NCBI RefSeq assembly: GCF_018687715.1
Contig: NC_056758.1
Coordinates: forward strand, 39,341,467 to 39,405,466
Length of the DNA: 64,000 bases
Direction: 5' to 3'
From: Carya illinoinensis
Taxonomy: Eukaryota > Streptophyta > Magnoliopsida > Fagales > Juglandaceae
Shown here: in pieces, positions 11,621-24,088 of the stretch
How the letters are laid out: each line of letters starts with the position of its first letter
Numbering within the stretch: position 1 is the first letter of the stretch
Notes under the pieces: model-generated
Told to the model about the DNA's origin: nothing
The model's input: the letters and a program-made list of their open reading frames with translations, nothing else
The model's database searches: none
Translations under genes and position numbers: made by a program

Positions 11621-14600
11621 ATGGCAAGCACAAAAGTTCAGAGGATCATGACCCAGCCCATTGTACGCTCTTTTATCCGCTCACGTTCCCTTCGTAATAT
11701 CTTTCTAGGGCTTGCTTACGCTTTCTATTTTCAATGACTATCTCTTTTTAATTGATTTTCCTGTTGGTTTCCGGGTGCGGCGCCAGAACCTGATTTTCAG
11801 GTTCCTTCAGAGTGTAAGCCCTAATTTTTGTTCTTTTTACGAGTATTATTTTTGTCTTATGGGTTTTTCATGATGGATGGTTCGAGTGTTGGCTAATTTT
11901 AGCTCCCTTTTTTTGTTTTTTTTTTTTTGGGGGGGGGGTGGGGGGGATTGGAATTGGTTCAGAAAGCGCGCATTCAAATTTGGCTTTTTGAGCAGCGAGA
12001 CCTGAGGATTGAGGGCCGGATCATTGTAAGTGTTATATTTAAGCTTATATGTCTGTCTTTTTTCCCCCGGTTCTCTCTTGACCCACTTTATCTCTATTAG
12101 GTGGAGATATCTTGGTCTCTCTTTTCTGTTCCATACTTCTGGATTTTTTATTTATTTATCTATAGCTCTACTTAACGCACAAATGAGAATTAGGCATAGT
12201 TAGAATGTATTTAGGTCTTTTTCAGTTTTCTGTATACTTCCGGTGTACACGGCTTTGGCCTATCTCATTCATATCAATAATATCTATCTTTTACTTATAA
12301 AAAAAAAAAAAAAAATGAGAATTAGTTTTCGATCAGTTGATTTGGCAACTTACGGTTTATATTTGACACTTCACAATTCACCTGTTATTGGTAATTTGGT
12401 ATTGTTTTTTTTCTTTTGTTGTATTTATCATATAATATTATATTATATAACTTCGATTACCTATCAGAAAATATATTGTTTTAGCTAAAAATTTCAGTAA
12501 TTTAGGTTTTCCCCAAAGAAGTTTTGCCGAGCAACTCAAACACATACTGATAGTTCGTTCATTTTAATCATTGAGAGATGTTCACTGTGGTCTATGATTG
12601 GATTATGTTCTAGAGCTATTTTCTGTAGCCTTATCTCATATTAGTCTGGTGGTCATTTCTTACATCTTCCAACCCCACCCCTCTCTCTCTCCCCTCTTTC
12701 TTTGTGTTTGTGTGTGCCCTTGCATAACATAAGGGGCTGAGGCCTTTTATGTAACAGCTCAAGTATGATGTATATGGGAGTCATGATCCCTTGGTGACAT
12801 TTCTGAGCTTGCTGGTGCCTTGTGTCTTTAGAGTTATCTTATTCATCACTATTCTGTTATTTTCATAACATAAACAGGATTTGTTATCACAGATGTCTGA
12901 TGTGGAATGTGTAGCAACATAAGCTCTATGAATGGTTACTAATCAGTGTATATGTTAAGATCTCCATGCAGCCATCCCTTCACAATTAATGCTTACAATG
13001 CCTTAATATTTTCACCTTGGTGTTTTCTTTGTACGTTAACTTCTTATTCAAGTAGTTGCCTTCATTTACTGCCTTGACAGTCTCTCATGCTAGGGTAGCT
13101 CGCATGATGGTAACCCCAATTCATATTTAAATGGCACCTCCATTGTTGCAATTAAGAACCTTTTTTTTTTTTGATAGGTAAAAGAAATTTTATTGATCCA
13201 CGTAAAAAGGCAAAGCCCGAGTATAAAGGGAGTATACAAGAAAAAGCCTAGTTACAAACTACGTACTACGTATAGTAGCATAAAAGTCATTAACACTCAT
13301 TCCATTCAATACAATAGAGGAGGCCCACAATAATAACGTATGAAAGAAAAAGTCCCTAAAACCAGCCGGGGAGCGTTCCTTATCCTCAAAACAGTGGCTG
13401 TTTCTTTCGTTCCAAGTGCACTACATTAGACATAACGGTACCATTTTCCAAAACCTGACCTTGCTAGAACAAAAGCTGGTAACCTCCTTGATTATACTTC
13501 TAGGTTGACAGTCAGTCATGCTATTGGTTAGTTCTGCCTAAGCTTTTTAGACACGGTGTAAGGACCCAGCCCAATATTTCTAAGGTCGGAATATAGATAA
13601 TCTTAGTGGGCCAAGTTTGGAAGGAGCGGACTGATGAATCTTAGATCTCATGAATGATTAGTTTTTCATTTAGTTGGTTTGGGAACTTAGATACGATTGT
13701 GATTATAGATATCTTGTATACCATCTTGTGTACTTGGGCTATGCCTATTCTTATTGATAGTACCGTTTACTTATAAAAAAAAAAAAATGATTGTGATTTT
13801 AGACATGGTTTATTCTTAAGTCTTTTTATGGGATAGACAATGTTTACATTTAATTATGCAAGTCTCTTGCCTGGCTTTAGTTACGTATGTGACATTCCTA
13901 GCCCTAGGTTACACACGGCTTTGATTGAGCTTCTTGGTCTATCAGTCCCATTGTTTGGGATTGTGTATCACCGTTATAACCATAGATTCAGGTTTTAATG
14001 CGTTGAGTTCTTCCTTTTTGTTTTTTTCTGGTCTGCTGTTCTTGTATACTTCCTGTGTACTTGTACTATGCCTTTTGTGTTTTCAATAAATTCTCTGTTT
14101 ACTTGTTTAAAAAGGAAAGCGCCATGTCAACCATGTATCTTATTTGCTTAATACACTCCAAATACCAGCTCTTCTAAGCCATTCCGTTCGGAGAGATTAC
14201 GAGAGATCAAAATGAGTTTTTATTTATGTGAATTGTCCCACACCTTACATGCTTCTGGTGTAAAGCATGCACATAGGCAACCAGTGGAACAGAGAAGAAA
14301 GCAGTATCATGTTTTAAATCTTTTTTTGTTTGTTTGCAACTCCCGATCAGTTAATCTCGTGGATTTATTTTTCTTTGGTTGCTGACCTTAATTTTCTGCA
14401 GAAGTGATAATTGTCAACTTAGTATGACTTACATCTAATAGATGCAAATTCATTAAGAGAGAGAGATAGTAAGATTTCTGGCAACTTTTGGTAATTGTAA
14501 CCTAATAAACGTCCATGTGTGTGTTGTTGTGTCCTACAGGGCTTTGATGAGTACATGAATTTGGTTCTGGATGATGCTGAAGAAGTCAACGTTAAGAAGA

Positions 14601-14833
14601 AGAGCAGAAAATCTTTAGGTGAGTTATCTTTGTCACTCTTTAACTTTTCTATTCATCTCCAAAATGTGCACGTTCCGAAGTGGTTTGTCTCTTGTTCAGG
14701 GCGGATTCTTCTCAAGGGAGACAACATAACTCTGATGATGAATACGTAAGTTTAAAGTTTAACCAAAGCAGCCCCTGCATCTCACTATCTATCTATCTTT
14801 ATGCTTTTCATCTCAATTTACAGGGGAAAATGA
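11621..14833 (+). CDS. SmE: Small nuclear ribonucleoprotein E (Sm protein E), complete, six exons
   Basis: SmE is one of the seven Sm proteins forming the heptameric ring on U1, U2, U4 and U5 snRNAs in the nucleus. Exons 11621-11662, 11787-11813, 11963-12025, 14540-14618, 14700-14745 and 14824-14833 join in frame to 88 residues plus TGA, the usual length of plant and animal SmE. The N-terminus is [14 protein letters not shown]. The Sm1 motif follows (LIFRFLQ through [21 protein letters not shown], about residues 15-62). The Sm2 motif is [15 protein letters not shown] near residues 72-86, ending TGK. All junctions are GT-AG; exons 1-3 end in phase 0. Intron 3 is 2.5 kb and full of LINE tails, the other introns are short, and the last exon holds only four codons. 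No disabling change is present. Confidence 0.97.
12225..12316 (+). mobile_element. LINE 3' tail with poly(A), in SmE intron 3
   Basis: CTGTATACTTCCGGTGTACACGG is followed by a pyrimidine-rich piece, ATCAATAATATC, ACTTATAAA and a pure A-run of about 17. This matches the end layout of plant L1-type LINEs and is shared with the 13.7- and 14.0-kb copies. Confidence 0.6.
13161..13560 (-). mobile_element. LINE 3'-end fragment, antisense, in SmE intron 3
   Basis: Begins with a 12-base T-run (the element's poly(A) on the minus strand), then GATAGGTAAAAGAAATTTTATTGATC and AAGCCCGAGTATAAAGGGAGTATACAAG, the antisense of the common LINE tail. The following ~300 bases are unlike the flanking intron and probably represent 3' UTR and the decayed end of ORF2. 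The outer limit is approximate. Confidence 0.55.
13700..13788 (+). mobile_element. LINE 3' tail with poly(A), in SmE intron 3
   Basis: TCTTGTATACCATCTTGTGTACTTGGGCTATGCC, then TTATTGATAG...TTTACTTATAA and an A-run. Same tail layout as the copies at 12.2 and 14.0 kb, on the same strand. Confidence 0.6.
14035..14115 (+). mobile_element. LINE 3' tail, in SmE intron 3
   Basis: TTCTTGTATACTTCCTGTGTACTTGTACTATGCC, then TTCAATAAATTCTCTG and TTTACTTGTTTAAAAA. This is the third plus-strand copy of the tail family in this one intron. Confidence 0.6.
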
Positions 14834-17040
14834 TGGTGATTCCAGCAAATGTATAAATCGGGTTATGTTGCCTTTTCAATTACATGGAGGTCTATCACCC
14901 TCTGGTTTACTGCTATGTTAGATGGAACTATTGGACGTCATGTATGATTAACTAACTTATCTTTGCCTACATCTATGGACTAGCTAGATGCAACTGTTGC
15001 TCTTTTACATGGTTTGTGCTGCCTTCTGCACGGTTGGCATACTTGTATTTGCATTTTGAGAATCTAGATTGGTCCATGGACAGAAAACCTATGCAGGTTT
15101 AATCAGGATTCCTATGAAAAGTTAAAATGGGACAAGAAAAATCGACTGAATGGGGCTGCCTTGCTTTCATCATGTTATTGGTCCACCCTGCTACTAACTA
15201 TTTTCTTTTTTTCTGGGGAGATCAATTGATATATTCATATTGCTTTAAAGGACACCGTTTGTTTGAACAACGAGATCATCTAACAAGAAATAATGAAGTC
15301 CATGGAGATAATTTTGCCCTATGCTTACTACCAATTGATGATTCAATTTGGTTATTTATACAAAGGTGTTTCTAACGCAACGCTTCAATTTTTATTCCCA
15401 GCTTGCTGGCAATTTTTTGATGTCAGTGATACGCGATGAAGAGAAAAATATATTGATTCCTCTTTGTTTGTGATGTTATGTTTAAAAGAGCCTTCTTCTT
15501 TTTTCCCTTTTTTTAACGGGTTCTGTTGTTTGGTCTACAAAGGTTTGTTAAAATGTTGGGCTTGGAAACTGAAAATTGATTAACTGGGTTCAAATTCTCA
15601 CATGGAATTATTTCCCACCACTGAGTGAATGATTGAAAAAGGTCAAAAAAGCGAAAGAAAAGTATCTACTGGCAGGGCTCGAGAGCGTTGTTGTAATTGA
15701 AACGAGGCAGTCGGTCAGGGTGTAGGAAAGAGAGTGGCCAGTGGGAGAAAATAAATGAGGGTAGACTGGTGCGGCGGGGTCAAGAATCTGGTTATGGTGC
15801 ACCCTTGTCCTCTCCTATATTTTTGTATACCATCTGTCCGGCAAAGGGGAAGCAAGTGCTCTGACCCCTTTTGCTTTCTTTTTCTGAGTCATTATTACTA
15901 CTACGAATTACTGACTCATCCTCCACACATATCATATACTTCCCCTTCTATCATCCAACGTAATACGACATAATATATATGCTTTGATTGTATTTTTTTT
16001 TTTTTTCCCTTTCCTTTTCTTGTAGCTTGTTTTGGTGCTCTCTGCCTTATTCCATAGCCTTTTGAGCACTTCTTTTTTTCTTTGTTTTGGTTGGAGAGAA
16101 ATCAACCATCTGGCCTAAAATTCTGTGCGATGGTGAGAGGTTTAAGGTAAATCTTGTTGGCGGATGCCTTGGATGAGTAGTACTGATGAGTGAAGTTTTA
16201 GAATGGACGAAGATTTGGAAGTGAAACACTGCCGATAGCAGCACTGGTATTCACAAAGTCATTGGTTGTTATCATTGTCAATATGTCTGTAAGTCGTTTG
16301 AATTTTTTTCTGTGTTCTAAGAAACTGAAGAACTTGCTATGGGAGAACCCAAATTTTAAGATAATCCATCACCCACTTCCTAGTAGGGCACCACCACACC
16401 GACAAGCAGTTTTAAACCTTCAGACATTTTTAATGGAATGAGATTTTCCTTCGTACTCATGCGTAGGATTAACAGTGCTGTTATAAACCAACATACAGAA
16501 CACATCGAATCTCAATCATTTGAACGGCGATTTCAACATAAAACTCCATATACTTTCTGGCTTTTTGTCTAAGGAGAGTAGATTTTAGGATCATGAGGTA
16601 TACTACGCGACAACGTTGTCATCATTGACTATATATGAAGTACAGGATAACATTGAAGATAACATAAGACTTTATTTTTATTACTTTGCCAAAAATATTT
16701 CCATAAGATATACTTTTTACAGTGCACACACACACACACGCATTCACTTGCTCCTTGTGATGAACTCTTAGTTCTGGTGCAAATTATTTAACTGACCACT
16801 CATGCACCTGGAACAAAACCTCGACTCAACATGACAACGAAGGATAATTCCTGCAATCCGTCGTGGCTGTGGTTTACTTAAAAGCACAGCGGCTTGCAAA
16901 TTTTGAGATTTGGATTCAACCAACTCCACTACAAGACTAATATTGTGCTATCACCTCATGCAGATTTTAAGGGTTCTTATCCTTTCTTGTCGTCGGTGGG
17001 TCCGATTATGAGTCATGACAGATAAACAGGGGTGGCGTTT
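14834..17040. other. SmE 3' flank; no further gene recognised
   Basis: The SmE 3' UTR lies in the first few hundred bases. Beyond that I see only short open frames without family resemblance, for example around 15127-15375 and 15755-15973, and a (CA)n tract near 16722-16738. No RNA gene or transposon end was recognised. Confidence 0.5.
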
Positions 17041-20000
17041 GTTGATGAATTTCTGTGTATTTGAAGGCAAATATTCTCACGGAACATTAAAAAAAAAAAA
17101 AAAGTGATAGGACACTCGAAGAGTATAGAAAACCAAATTAACTTTAATCAGTAGTGGTACCTTGGTTTGGAATTAAATCATATTAGCTAGCCAACATGAA
17201 AAATGGTATCAGTACCGAGAAGAATTTATGAACGTTCGATGCATGGGAAATATATTGTTACGACATCTACCTTGTCTGCAAGCTAAGCTAGTCTCGACGA
17301 ACTGTATCCACAATAATTCATATAGATCATGCAAGTCTTCTTTTAGACATGATTCAGGTCGTGCGTTATTTTTCTTTGAAAACCCTTTGTTTTTCAAATC
17401 GTTTGCCACATCTAGAGGCTAGAGCTGGATTATCCTTTTCAATTTTAAGGTAATCGAAAGCTTTGTTTTTCAAACCATATTCAAAACTGGTGAGACTTTA
17501 CTTACGGACAAAAGAGTACTACAAATTAAAGTTGGACCTCCATCGTCATTAAGTAAAAGAAGAGATCATCGAGCCTCGCTAGCTTATTCCCATGTGAAGC
17601 AAGAACATTCTCTCGGGCATGCCGACAAGCCATTAGATTGACAAAATATGCTTAAAAAGATATTCGACGACGAAATTATAACGAAAAGGGAGCCCACAGC
17701 CAGGATGAGAAAATGCCCTTACTTGATTTGATGGTTGTTTGGCTTGACAGAAATCTCACCACTGAGCTTTGTCGCCTCTTCCAAATTAATTCAGATCTTT
17801 CAAAAGTTGGTTCGAACCCGTCTCAAATTATGCATTTAAAAGAATTCATAAACTCATCTTGTGTACTATGATTCCATCGAACAAAAAAAAAAAAAAAAAA
17901 CAAACAAACACACATTTTTCCATCGCTAACCAAAGAACCTAAGTCATATATAATTTGTTTTGGCAACATGATTGCATGCTGGACCCTCCCTAGCTAGCTC
18001 ATTACTGGTTAGTCATGAGTAGTTTGTGTACGCATTTGAGCCAAAATGAGTACTTTAATTTGTTTGCTAGTTTTTTTTTTCTTTTTCTTTTTCTTTTTTT
18101 CAGGACAATGCACATGGAAACTTGTAGTCGTGTGGGCCACATTAATACAATTTCACCTCACCAGAAGGGGTCAAGTGATTGAGAGGTGAAACCAACTCCT
18201 CTCTTTCTTAAGAATGATAGTAACTTTGCGAAGTGTTTTTTCTTTGGATTAGTACGTACGTACTGATCATGTAACTGAGCTGAGTCAAATCAAGCCAAAT
18301 ATTAAAACGTTGAGACTATTATTTTCAACATAGGAAGTTAATCATGCATTTGCAGAGCTTAAGCTACCTCATCATCAAACTAAAAAAAGAAAAAAAAAAG
18401 TTCCTAAATTCAGCAAATTTTTCTTTGAGAATTTCCTACAAAAGCTATGTGAAACTTTTGCTAGCTCCTTGTAAATTCAAGATACCTGGACTTTATAGAG
18501 TTGAAGTTGGAAAAAGATAGAATCTTTTCATGCTAATTTTCATTTGGTGAGTATCCCATGCATATTAGTTTTCTTGACATCTTATATATATATATATATA
18601 TCGATTGGCTCTCCCAGCCTCTTCCATCTGGCATTCAAGCTTGTAGCTAGATGGCCCCTAGTCATTGGTTGGTTTTTCTACTATATATGGCCCTCGATAT
18701 CATCAATAAAGTGAACAGTGGTACTTCAGTTTATAAACATCGATCACTCAAGTGCCTCTTATCCACGCATCTTCTATCAGCACAAACTTTATTGATTAAG
18801 ATCGATGATTATATATATATATAATATGAGATCGTGATCAGATCATTCATCACACAAATTAAACTTGGAAAAATACAATATTGTTTTGAGGACAATGGTT
18901 TTCAAAAGCAAAAGACAGTACTCTAGCTAGCTGCATTCTTAGCAAATAAGATTAACAGGCGCCTAAAAGCAATCAGGGTGGCTGTAACCCCCAATTATTT
19001 TATATATATCGCTTAATCAAGCATAAAAAACAAAAGAAAAGGTGGTGGTTATTATCCCACCTCTAAAAAGTATCTAGCTAGCTAGCTAGCTAGGTTCCAT
19101 CTTCCGACTTCCGGTACATAATTAGTTGAATTTTAATGCTTACTTTTTAAATATTTATTCTTAATTTGGGCCATGTGCATTATTTTTTTGTTCGGACTGT
19201 TATAAGATCCTCCATATTGTTGGCTGTTTTCAGAACAAATGGATTCCCGATTATTTATAATTAGCTTATCCATACCAGGACGATCGAGTAGCTTATCTTT
19301 TGTGTAACATGTATATATACTTAGCAAATTAATTAGAAGAAACGTCACTACTCATGCAACTTGATGGGGGCAAGATAAAGTGGCATGGGTACGTACGTAC
19401 GTATGTGCTTGCCTAATCAATCTCACTTGCGAGTTGCACCTTCTTTCAGTTTTTGAATCTGATCAATTTGAAAGCATGGCCAAGGTAGGGTAGCCAATAA
19501 AATAAATGCATATGCATGTCCCCTTTAAATTGTGCACCTTTTTCTTTTAAGCAGTGCAACAAAATATCATGATGAGTACCATATGTGTTGATTTATTGTG
19601 TTACGTCTTTGCAACGAAACTGAAGACTAGTACTTTTGGTTGAATATTCACGAGAAAGAATTATAAAAAAACGACGTTACAAACTGTCATAATAACTTTA
19701 TTATGTGATACTTACGTACATTACATTGAAAATATTTTATTTTTACTGTAAAATAGATAAGGACGGACAGATCACATCCCACATCAAATTGTATTAGGTT
19801 GTAAGATAATTTGATCTTATATAGATCTAGCTAACATCTCTAATTTTTCTTAAATCTTAGCCTCTTTCTCAATGAAATGAAAGCATCTTAATTTATTATA
19901 TATTTTATAGGCCTCAAATGTCATATATATTGACTAGATATAATCATATTTTTTGGCGAAACAGTTAGCTGTTCTTTTCCTTTTTGGGTCTATTCTGAGC

Positions 20001-23000
20001 AAAATATATAATAACTGGAGGTCCCCCATCTTTCCCAATCATAAAGCATCAGTTCGTTGGATCCATCATTTTGTTACAAAAAGCCTGAAGAAATAGATCG
20101 AGAAGAACGAGCTTGGTGGGGAATTGAAGAAGAAATTAATTAATATAACAACATGGAGCCTAGCTAGCTCGATCGGGATATAGTTTTTGGTTTCTATAGG
20201 CCACTTATGACCCAACATTATTTGTTATATATAATGACTTAAAATATGTGATTAAGTACGACAGAACAATAATTGAGCAAATTAATTAAAGTAAATTATT
20301 AAGAAGTTCTAACCTATTAAGAAAAAGTCATGAGATGCGTTTAATTAATTATTAAATTAATCACCATTTATTAATTAATGAATTAGAGAGTGGGATTTGG
20401 TATGGATTATAATTTTGTCACAATTATTCTTTTCATTTTTTTAAGTCCTTAAAATAGTACTCCAACCAAGTTATACGATCATTAAGATCTTAGTGGGGAA
20501 AATAATTACATAAAGGTAGATAATATAATATTGGCCATGCATAGTTATTATGAGAATGAGCTCCCGTGAGCCCTTAATCAAAATGGATCAAACCATGTAC
20601 ACATGAATCGTATTAAAAACGAGTATTTATAAAGATTATTTATAATGATAATAGACTCATTTTAATAAAAAAATTATTATTTTTATAAAAAATAACTTAT
20701 TACAAATATGTATTTTTATTGTAATATTATTATCAGTATCTGATCTCTCCGGCCAAAACTGTTTAGTTTGATTGGAGCATACCACCCTGCAGTCTCGCTT
20801 TATTTTGATTGAGACTAATTTATGTAATAATATCTATTCTTATTTATTTTAAATCTTGTTATGTGATATATTTTAAATAAATTTATATATCTCTAAATTA
20901 ATAATAAATCATTTAAAATATGATTAAATTTAGATGACTGAATCTAAAACTGATAACGATCGAAATCTGTCTGAATTTAAAGACTGACTTGACCAGTTAA
21001 CATCGTAGTGGTGTTCATGTACCGTGAGTGCGCAACCTCGAGTATTGAGTGGGGGGTGGGGAATTTGGAAGTGTCGTGTGGGAATTATTAGGAATATCCA
21101 ATTGTCCTTGGCGTGTACGTCGGGTGGTGGAAGCTGACGATGACTGCGCCTTCCTCTGGCATGCATGGGCCCCTCACCAGTCATTTTGGGAACACTCAGG
21201 GGGTTGAGAAATGCATGGGACCTTCTCACGACCTCCGTTAACTAGACTTGTTAAAACTTAATTCAAAAGCTTAATTGAGACGATCGAAAAGATATATACA
21301 CGTATTATTGGCGAATTTCGCTGCATGTGTTTGTAATTAATTGGTCATTATATATCTTGAATCCAATACGTACTACACTGGTAATCACTGAGGCTTAAAA
21401 TGTAATATTTGCCCAGTTTCCAACACTACTTAAAGTACCGGCTGGCAAAGCTAGCATATTCTAGTGGTAGGGCCATGCATGGTTCCCATGGTTCACCTCT
21501 TGTTGTTGATTGATTATATATTTTTCTTTACCAAGAGTACTGAAACTGAATTAAGCTTTCTTAATTCCATCAAAATCTCCTTATAATTAGTAACCCTTCT
21601 GTTTGAATATCATCATGATCTTCCTAAGGTAAATACCAAGTCATGATTATTAATGGACGGAATATCGATCGCCCTTAATTCCTAGCTATATAGGTAAATA
21701 AATAACACCTTTCAAACTGTAGTGGTTTACGTTTATTGGTCTTCGAATGTACTGACACTAATCATTGAAGTAGTTTGATTTTCAATTACGTAACGTGGGA
21801 TATTTCATTAATAATTATCCCTTTAATTAAGTTATGGACATGAACATGATCATATACGTACTCAGCAGTCCCTGTGACCTTTTTGTACGTACACGCATAT
21901 ATTTATATATCTATATAAAAGATGTAATAGAGTTTTGCAGCCCGACATATATTTATTATGCAGTAATGTCTGATGTTGTATGCTTAGTCATAACGTATAC
22001 ACATGGTGATAAAAGAACAAAATTAAAACGAAACAGAACAGAGAACAAGCTAGCTAGCTAACTAGACAAGTGAACAGAAAAGGTGGTTTCCTGCTCTCGT
22101 CTTTTTAACAGCTAGTTACCTTACAACGCGCCACCACAGCTTGTCATGTTCCTCCAACAGTATGGAACCGCTGATTATGGCCCACGGTTTCTTTCTAAGA
22201 GTGATTATCAGATGCAGCGCAGGCTATCTTTTAACGGCCCGGATCGAACTTCGAATTTATAAACCGATATCAGGCCGGCCAGGTTGATATATCCATGACC
22301 ACGCCTTCTTCTTCTTTACGTCGTAAGTTCACACAATTTCCCATGTTGTTTCGGTTTTCCGTTACAACTATTGTTGCTTGCTCCAAAGCTCTTTAGAGAT
22401 ATATAATTAAGTAATACGAGTAGGCGAAATTTCGTGCCACTTTTTGCCTATAAAAGAGAGAGAGAGAAAAAAGTCGAAGTTCTGTAATATTGACGACACA
22501 AGTTTCTTGAGTTCCATACGAATCGAGTCAAACGTGTTCCCAAGAAACCTAATTAAGTACAGGATGGTGATGTACTTTGAAATTATGTACCCAACGTCGA
22601 CATGAGTACTTACACGCACAAAGCTTTTGACTGAGATTTTAAAAGTTTAAACCTAAATTACCAGCAGCTTCTACCATAGCTAAGCTAGCTAGCGTATCAA
22701 ATTCAGCTTGACAGCTACAGGATGCTGCATATAGATAGATAGATCGCTAGTGTAGCTGAATGCATTTAATGTTTATCCTATTAATAAACTCAAATGGACC
22801 CACCTCATTATTATTGCTGAGATATATAGACAGAAACATTCCTAATTATTTCATATATAGTCATTTAGAATAAGCCCAATTTAGATCACATCATATATAC
22901 AAGCTGTGATCTGAGTAATGATGGCACGAGAGAAATCTTTCCTATGGCCTCCACCTTTATTCTATTCTCCCTTCCTATTATATTCTCTTATCCAATTAAG

Positions 23001-23480
23001 TTGAGTTTTGTACATAAAACTCAAAACTACTCAAACATGTATAGTGACGCACCATCTCTCACTAATATTCATTTATACCTTATAAAACCTAAAGCACTCT
23101 TAAATTTATTATTTGATCTTCTAGGAGTGGGACCCCAGGTTTTTAGGACTTGTGATTTCGCTTATATGCCCTATCGCATTTCTATTTGTATGGTAGGAAA
23201 ATGTCAGATGTCCTAGAGCCAAGAATCTGATGTTTCCATGGCATTTTTTATTTATTTTTTTCTTTTTCCTGTTTTGCTTTTCTATTTGCCAAACGTCCCA
23301 GGAATCCATTCCCTCTGTCATCATTACCAATCTACCCCTAAGTGCGTTTCACTGTTCTTTTAGATGTCCCATTCATCGGGTCCCGTACCGGGCCCCACTT
23401 CATGCAAAATGACGACATTAATCACCAGCAAAAACAAATCCACCTCTCAAACCAACGAAAACCATTAACTCCACTTTCCT
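17041..23480. other. Long AT-rich intergenic region without recognisable genes
   Basis: About 6.4 kb with stop codons in all frames, many TATATA tracts and GCTA/GTAC tetranucleotide runs (for example 19072-19092 and 19390-19400). A GC-richer island near 21000-21240 stands out (see findings). The 3' end of the region is the GLUTAMINE DUMPER promoter. I checked for the better-known plant miRNA sequences by eye and saw none, but this is not a substitute for a search. Confidence 0.5.
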
Positions 23481-23488
23481 TTCCCTTC

Positions 23489-23496
23489 TATAAATA
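23489..23496 (+). promoter_or_regulatory. TATA box of the GLUTAMINE DUMPER gene
   Basis: TATAAATA lies 111 bases upstream of the ATG and is followed at once by a CT-rich Y-patch (CCTCTCTCTCTTCTTCC). Spacing puts the start site near 23520-23530, giving a 5' UTR of roughly 70-80 bases that is rich in CCT repeats. Confidence 0.8.
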
Positions 23497-23599
23497 CCTC
23501 TCTCTCTTCTTCCACTTCTCACCCCGCACCACCTTTTCCTCCTCCTCCTCCTCCGGCCGCCACTTCCTCTCAACTCACTAGCTCAGAATCCAGTCTTCA

Positions 23600-24088
23600 A
23601 TGGCAGCCAGAGAGCCTTTCAACGTAACCGCCAAGTCTCCCTTGGCGGCGCAGCCTCACTCGCCGTGGCATTCCCCGATTCCTTACTTGTTTGGTGGCTT
23701 GGCAGCCATGTTGGGCCTCATTGCTTTTGCTCTGCTAATCCTTGCATGCTCCTATTGGAGGCTTTCCGGGTATCTCGAGGGAGACGGCGCCGCAGAGAGA
23801 GACCTCGAGGCGGCCGAGGGGAAGAGTGATGACACCCAGAAGCCGCCAACGGTGTTTGAAGATAAAATTTTGGTGATTATGGCTGGTGAAGTGAAGCCAA
23901 CATTCTTGGCTACACCCATGTCGAGTCGGTCTTCTTCTTTCACGGATAGTTGTAGCAGTTGTGGTAACGAAAAGGCGGTGGAAATGGCAGAGACAGCAAA
24001 GAAGCAAGGTGTTGGTGATCATGCCCAGGTACCACATGAGAATGAAAACAGGGAGACCCCTGAGACCTCAGCAGATCAGGCCCATTAA
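23600..24088 (+). CDS. GLUTAMINE DUMPER (GDU) family protein
   Basis: GDU proteins are small plant-specific single-pass membrane proteins. They promote amino-acid export and interact with LOG2-type RING ubiquitin ligases. This intronless frame encodes 162 residues, within the usual family range. After a short N-terminus comes SPWHSPIPYLFGGLAAM and one hydrophobic membrane segment (about residues 30-52, ending LACSYW). The acidic ERDLEA stretch follows, and then the family signature VIMAG at residues 92-96 in the context KILVIMAGEVKPTFLATP. The C-terminal tail is Ser-rich, then polar and acidic, as in other GDUs. The ATG is the first in frame, preceded by a TATA box at the right distance. Which of the seven Arabidopsis-type GDU members it corresponds to cannot be told by eye. 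No neighbour suggests a shared pathway. Confidence 0.94.
   Translation: MAAREPFNVTAKSPLAAQPHSPWHSPIPYLFGGLAAMLGLIAFALLILACSYWRLSGYLEGDGAAERDLEAAEGKSDDTQKPPTVFEDKILVIMAGEVKPTFLATPMSSRSSSFTDSCSSCGNEKAVEMAETAKKQGVGDHAQVPHENENRETPETSADQAH

Noticed and set aside
17808..17820. tRNA-like T-arm word GGTTCGAACCC
   Set aside because: The flanking bases do not form the T-stem, and no acceptor, D or anticodon arms are present upstream.
20930..21229. 99-codon minus-strand frame
   Set aside because: No family resemblance; reported only as a compositional island.
23735..24037. Minus-strand frames opposite the GDU gene
   Set aside because: Shadows of the GDU coding sequence, without splice or promoter context.
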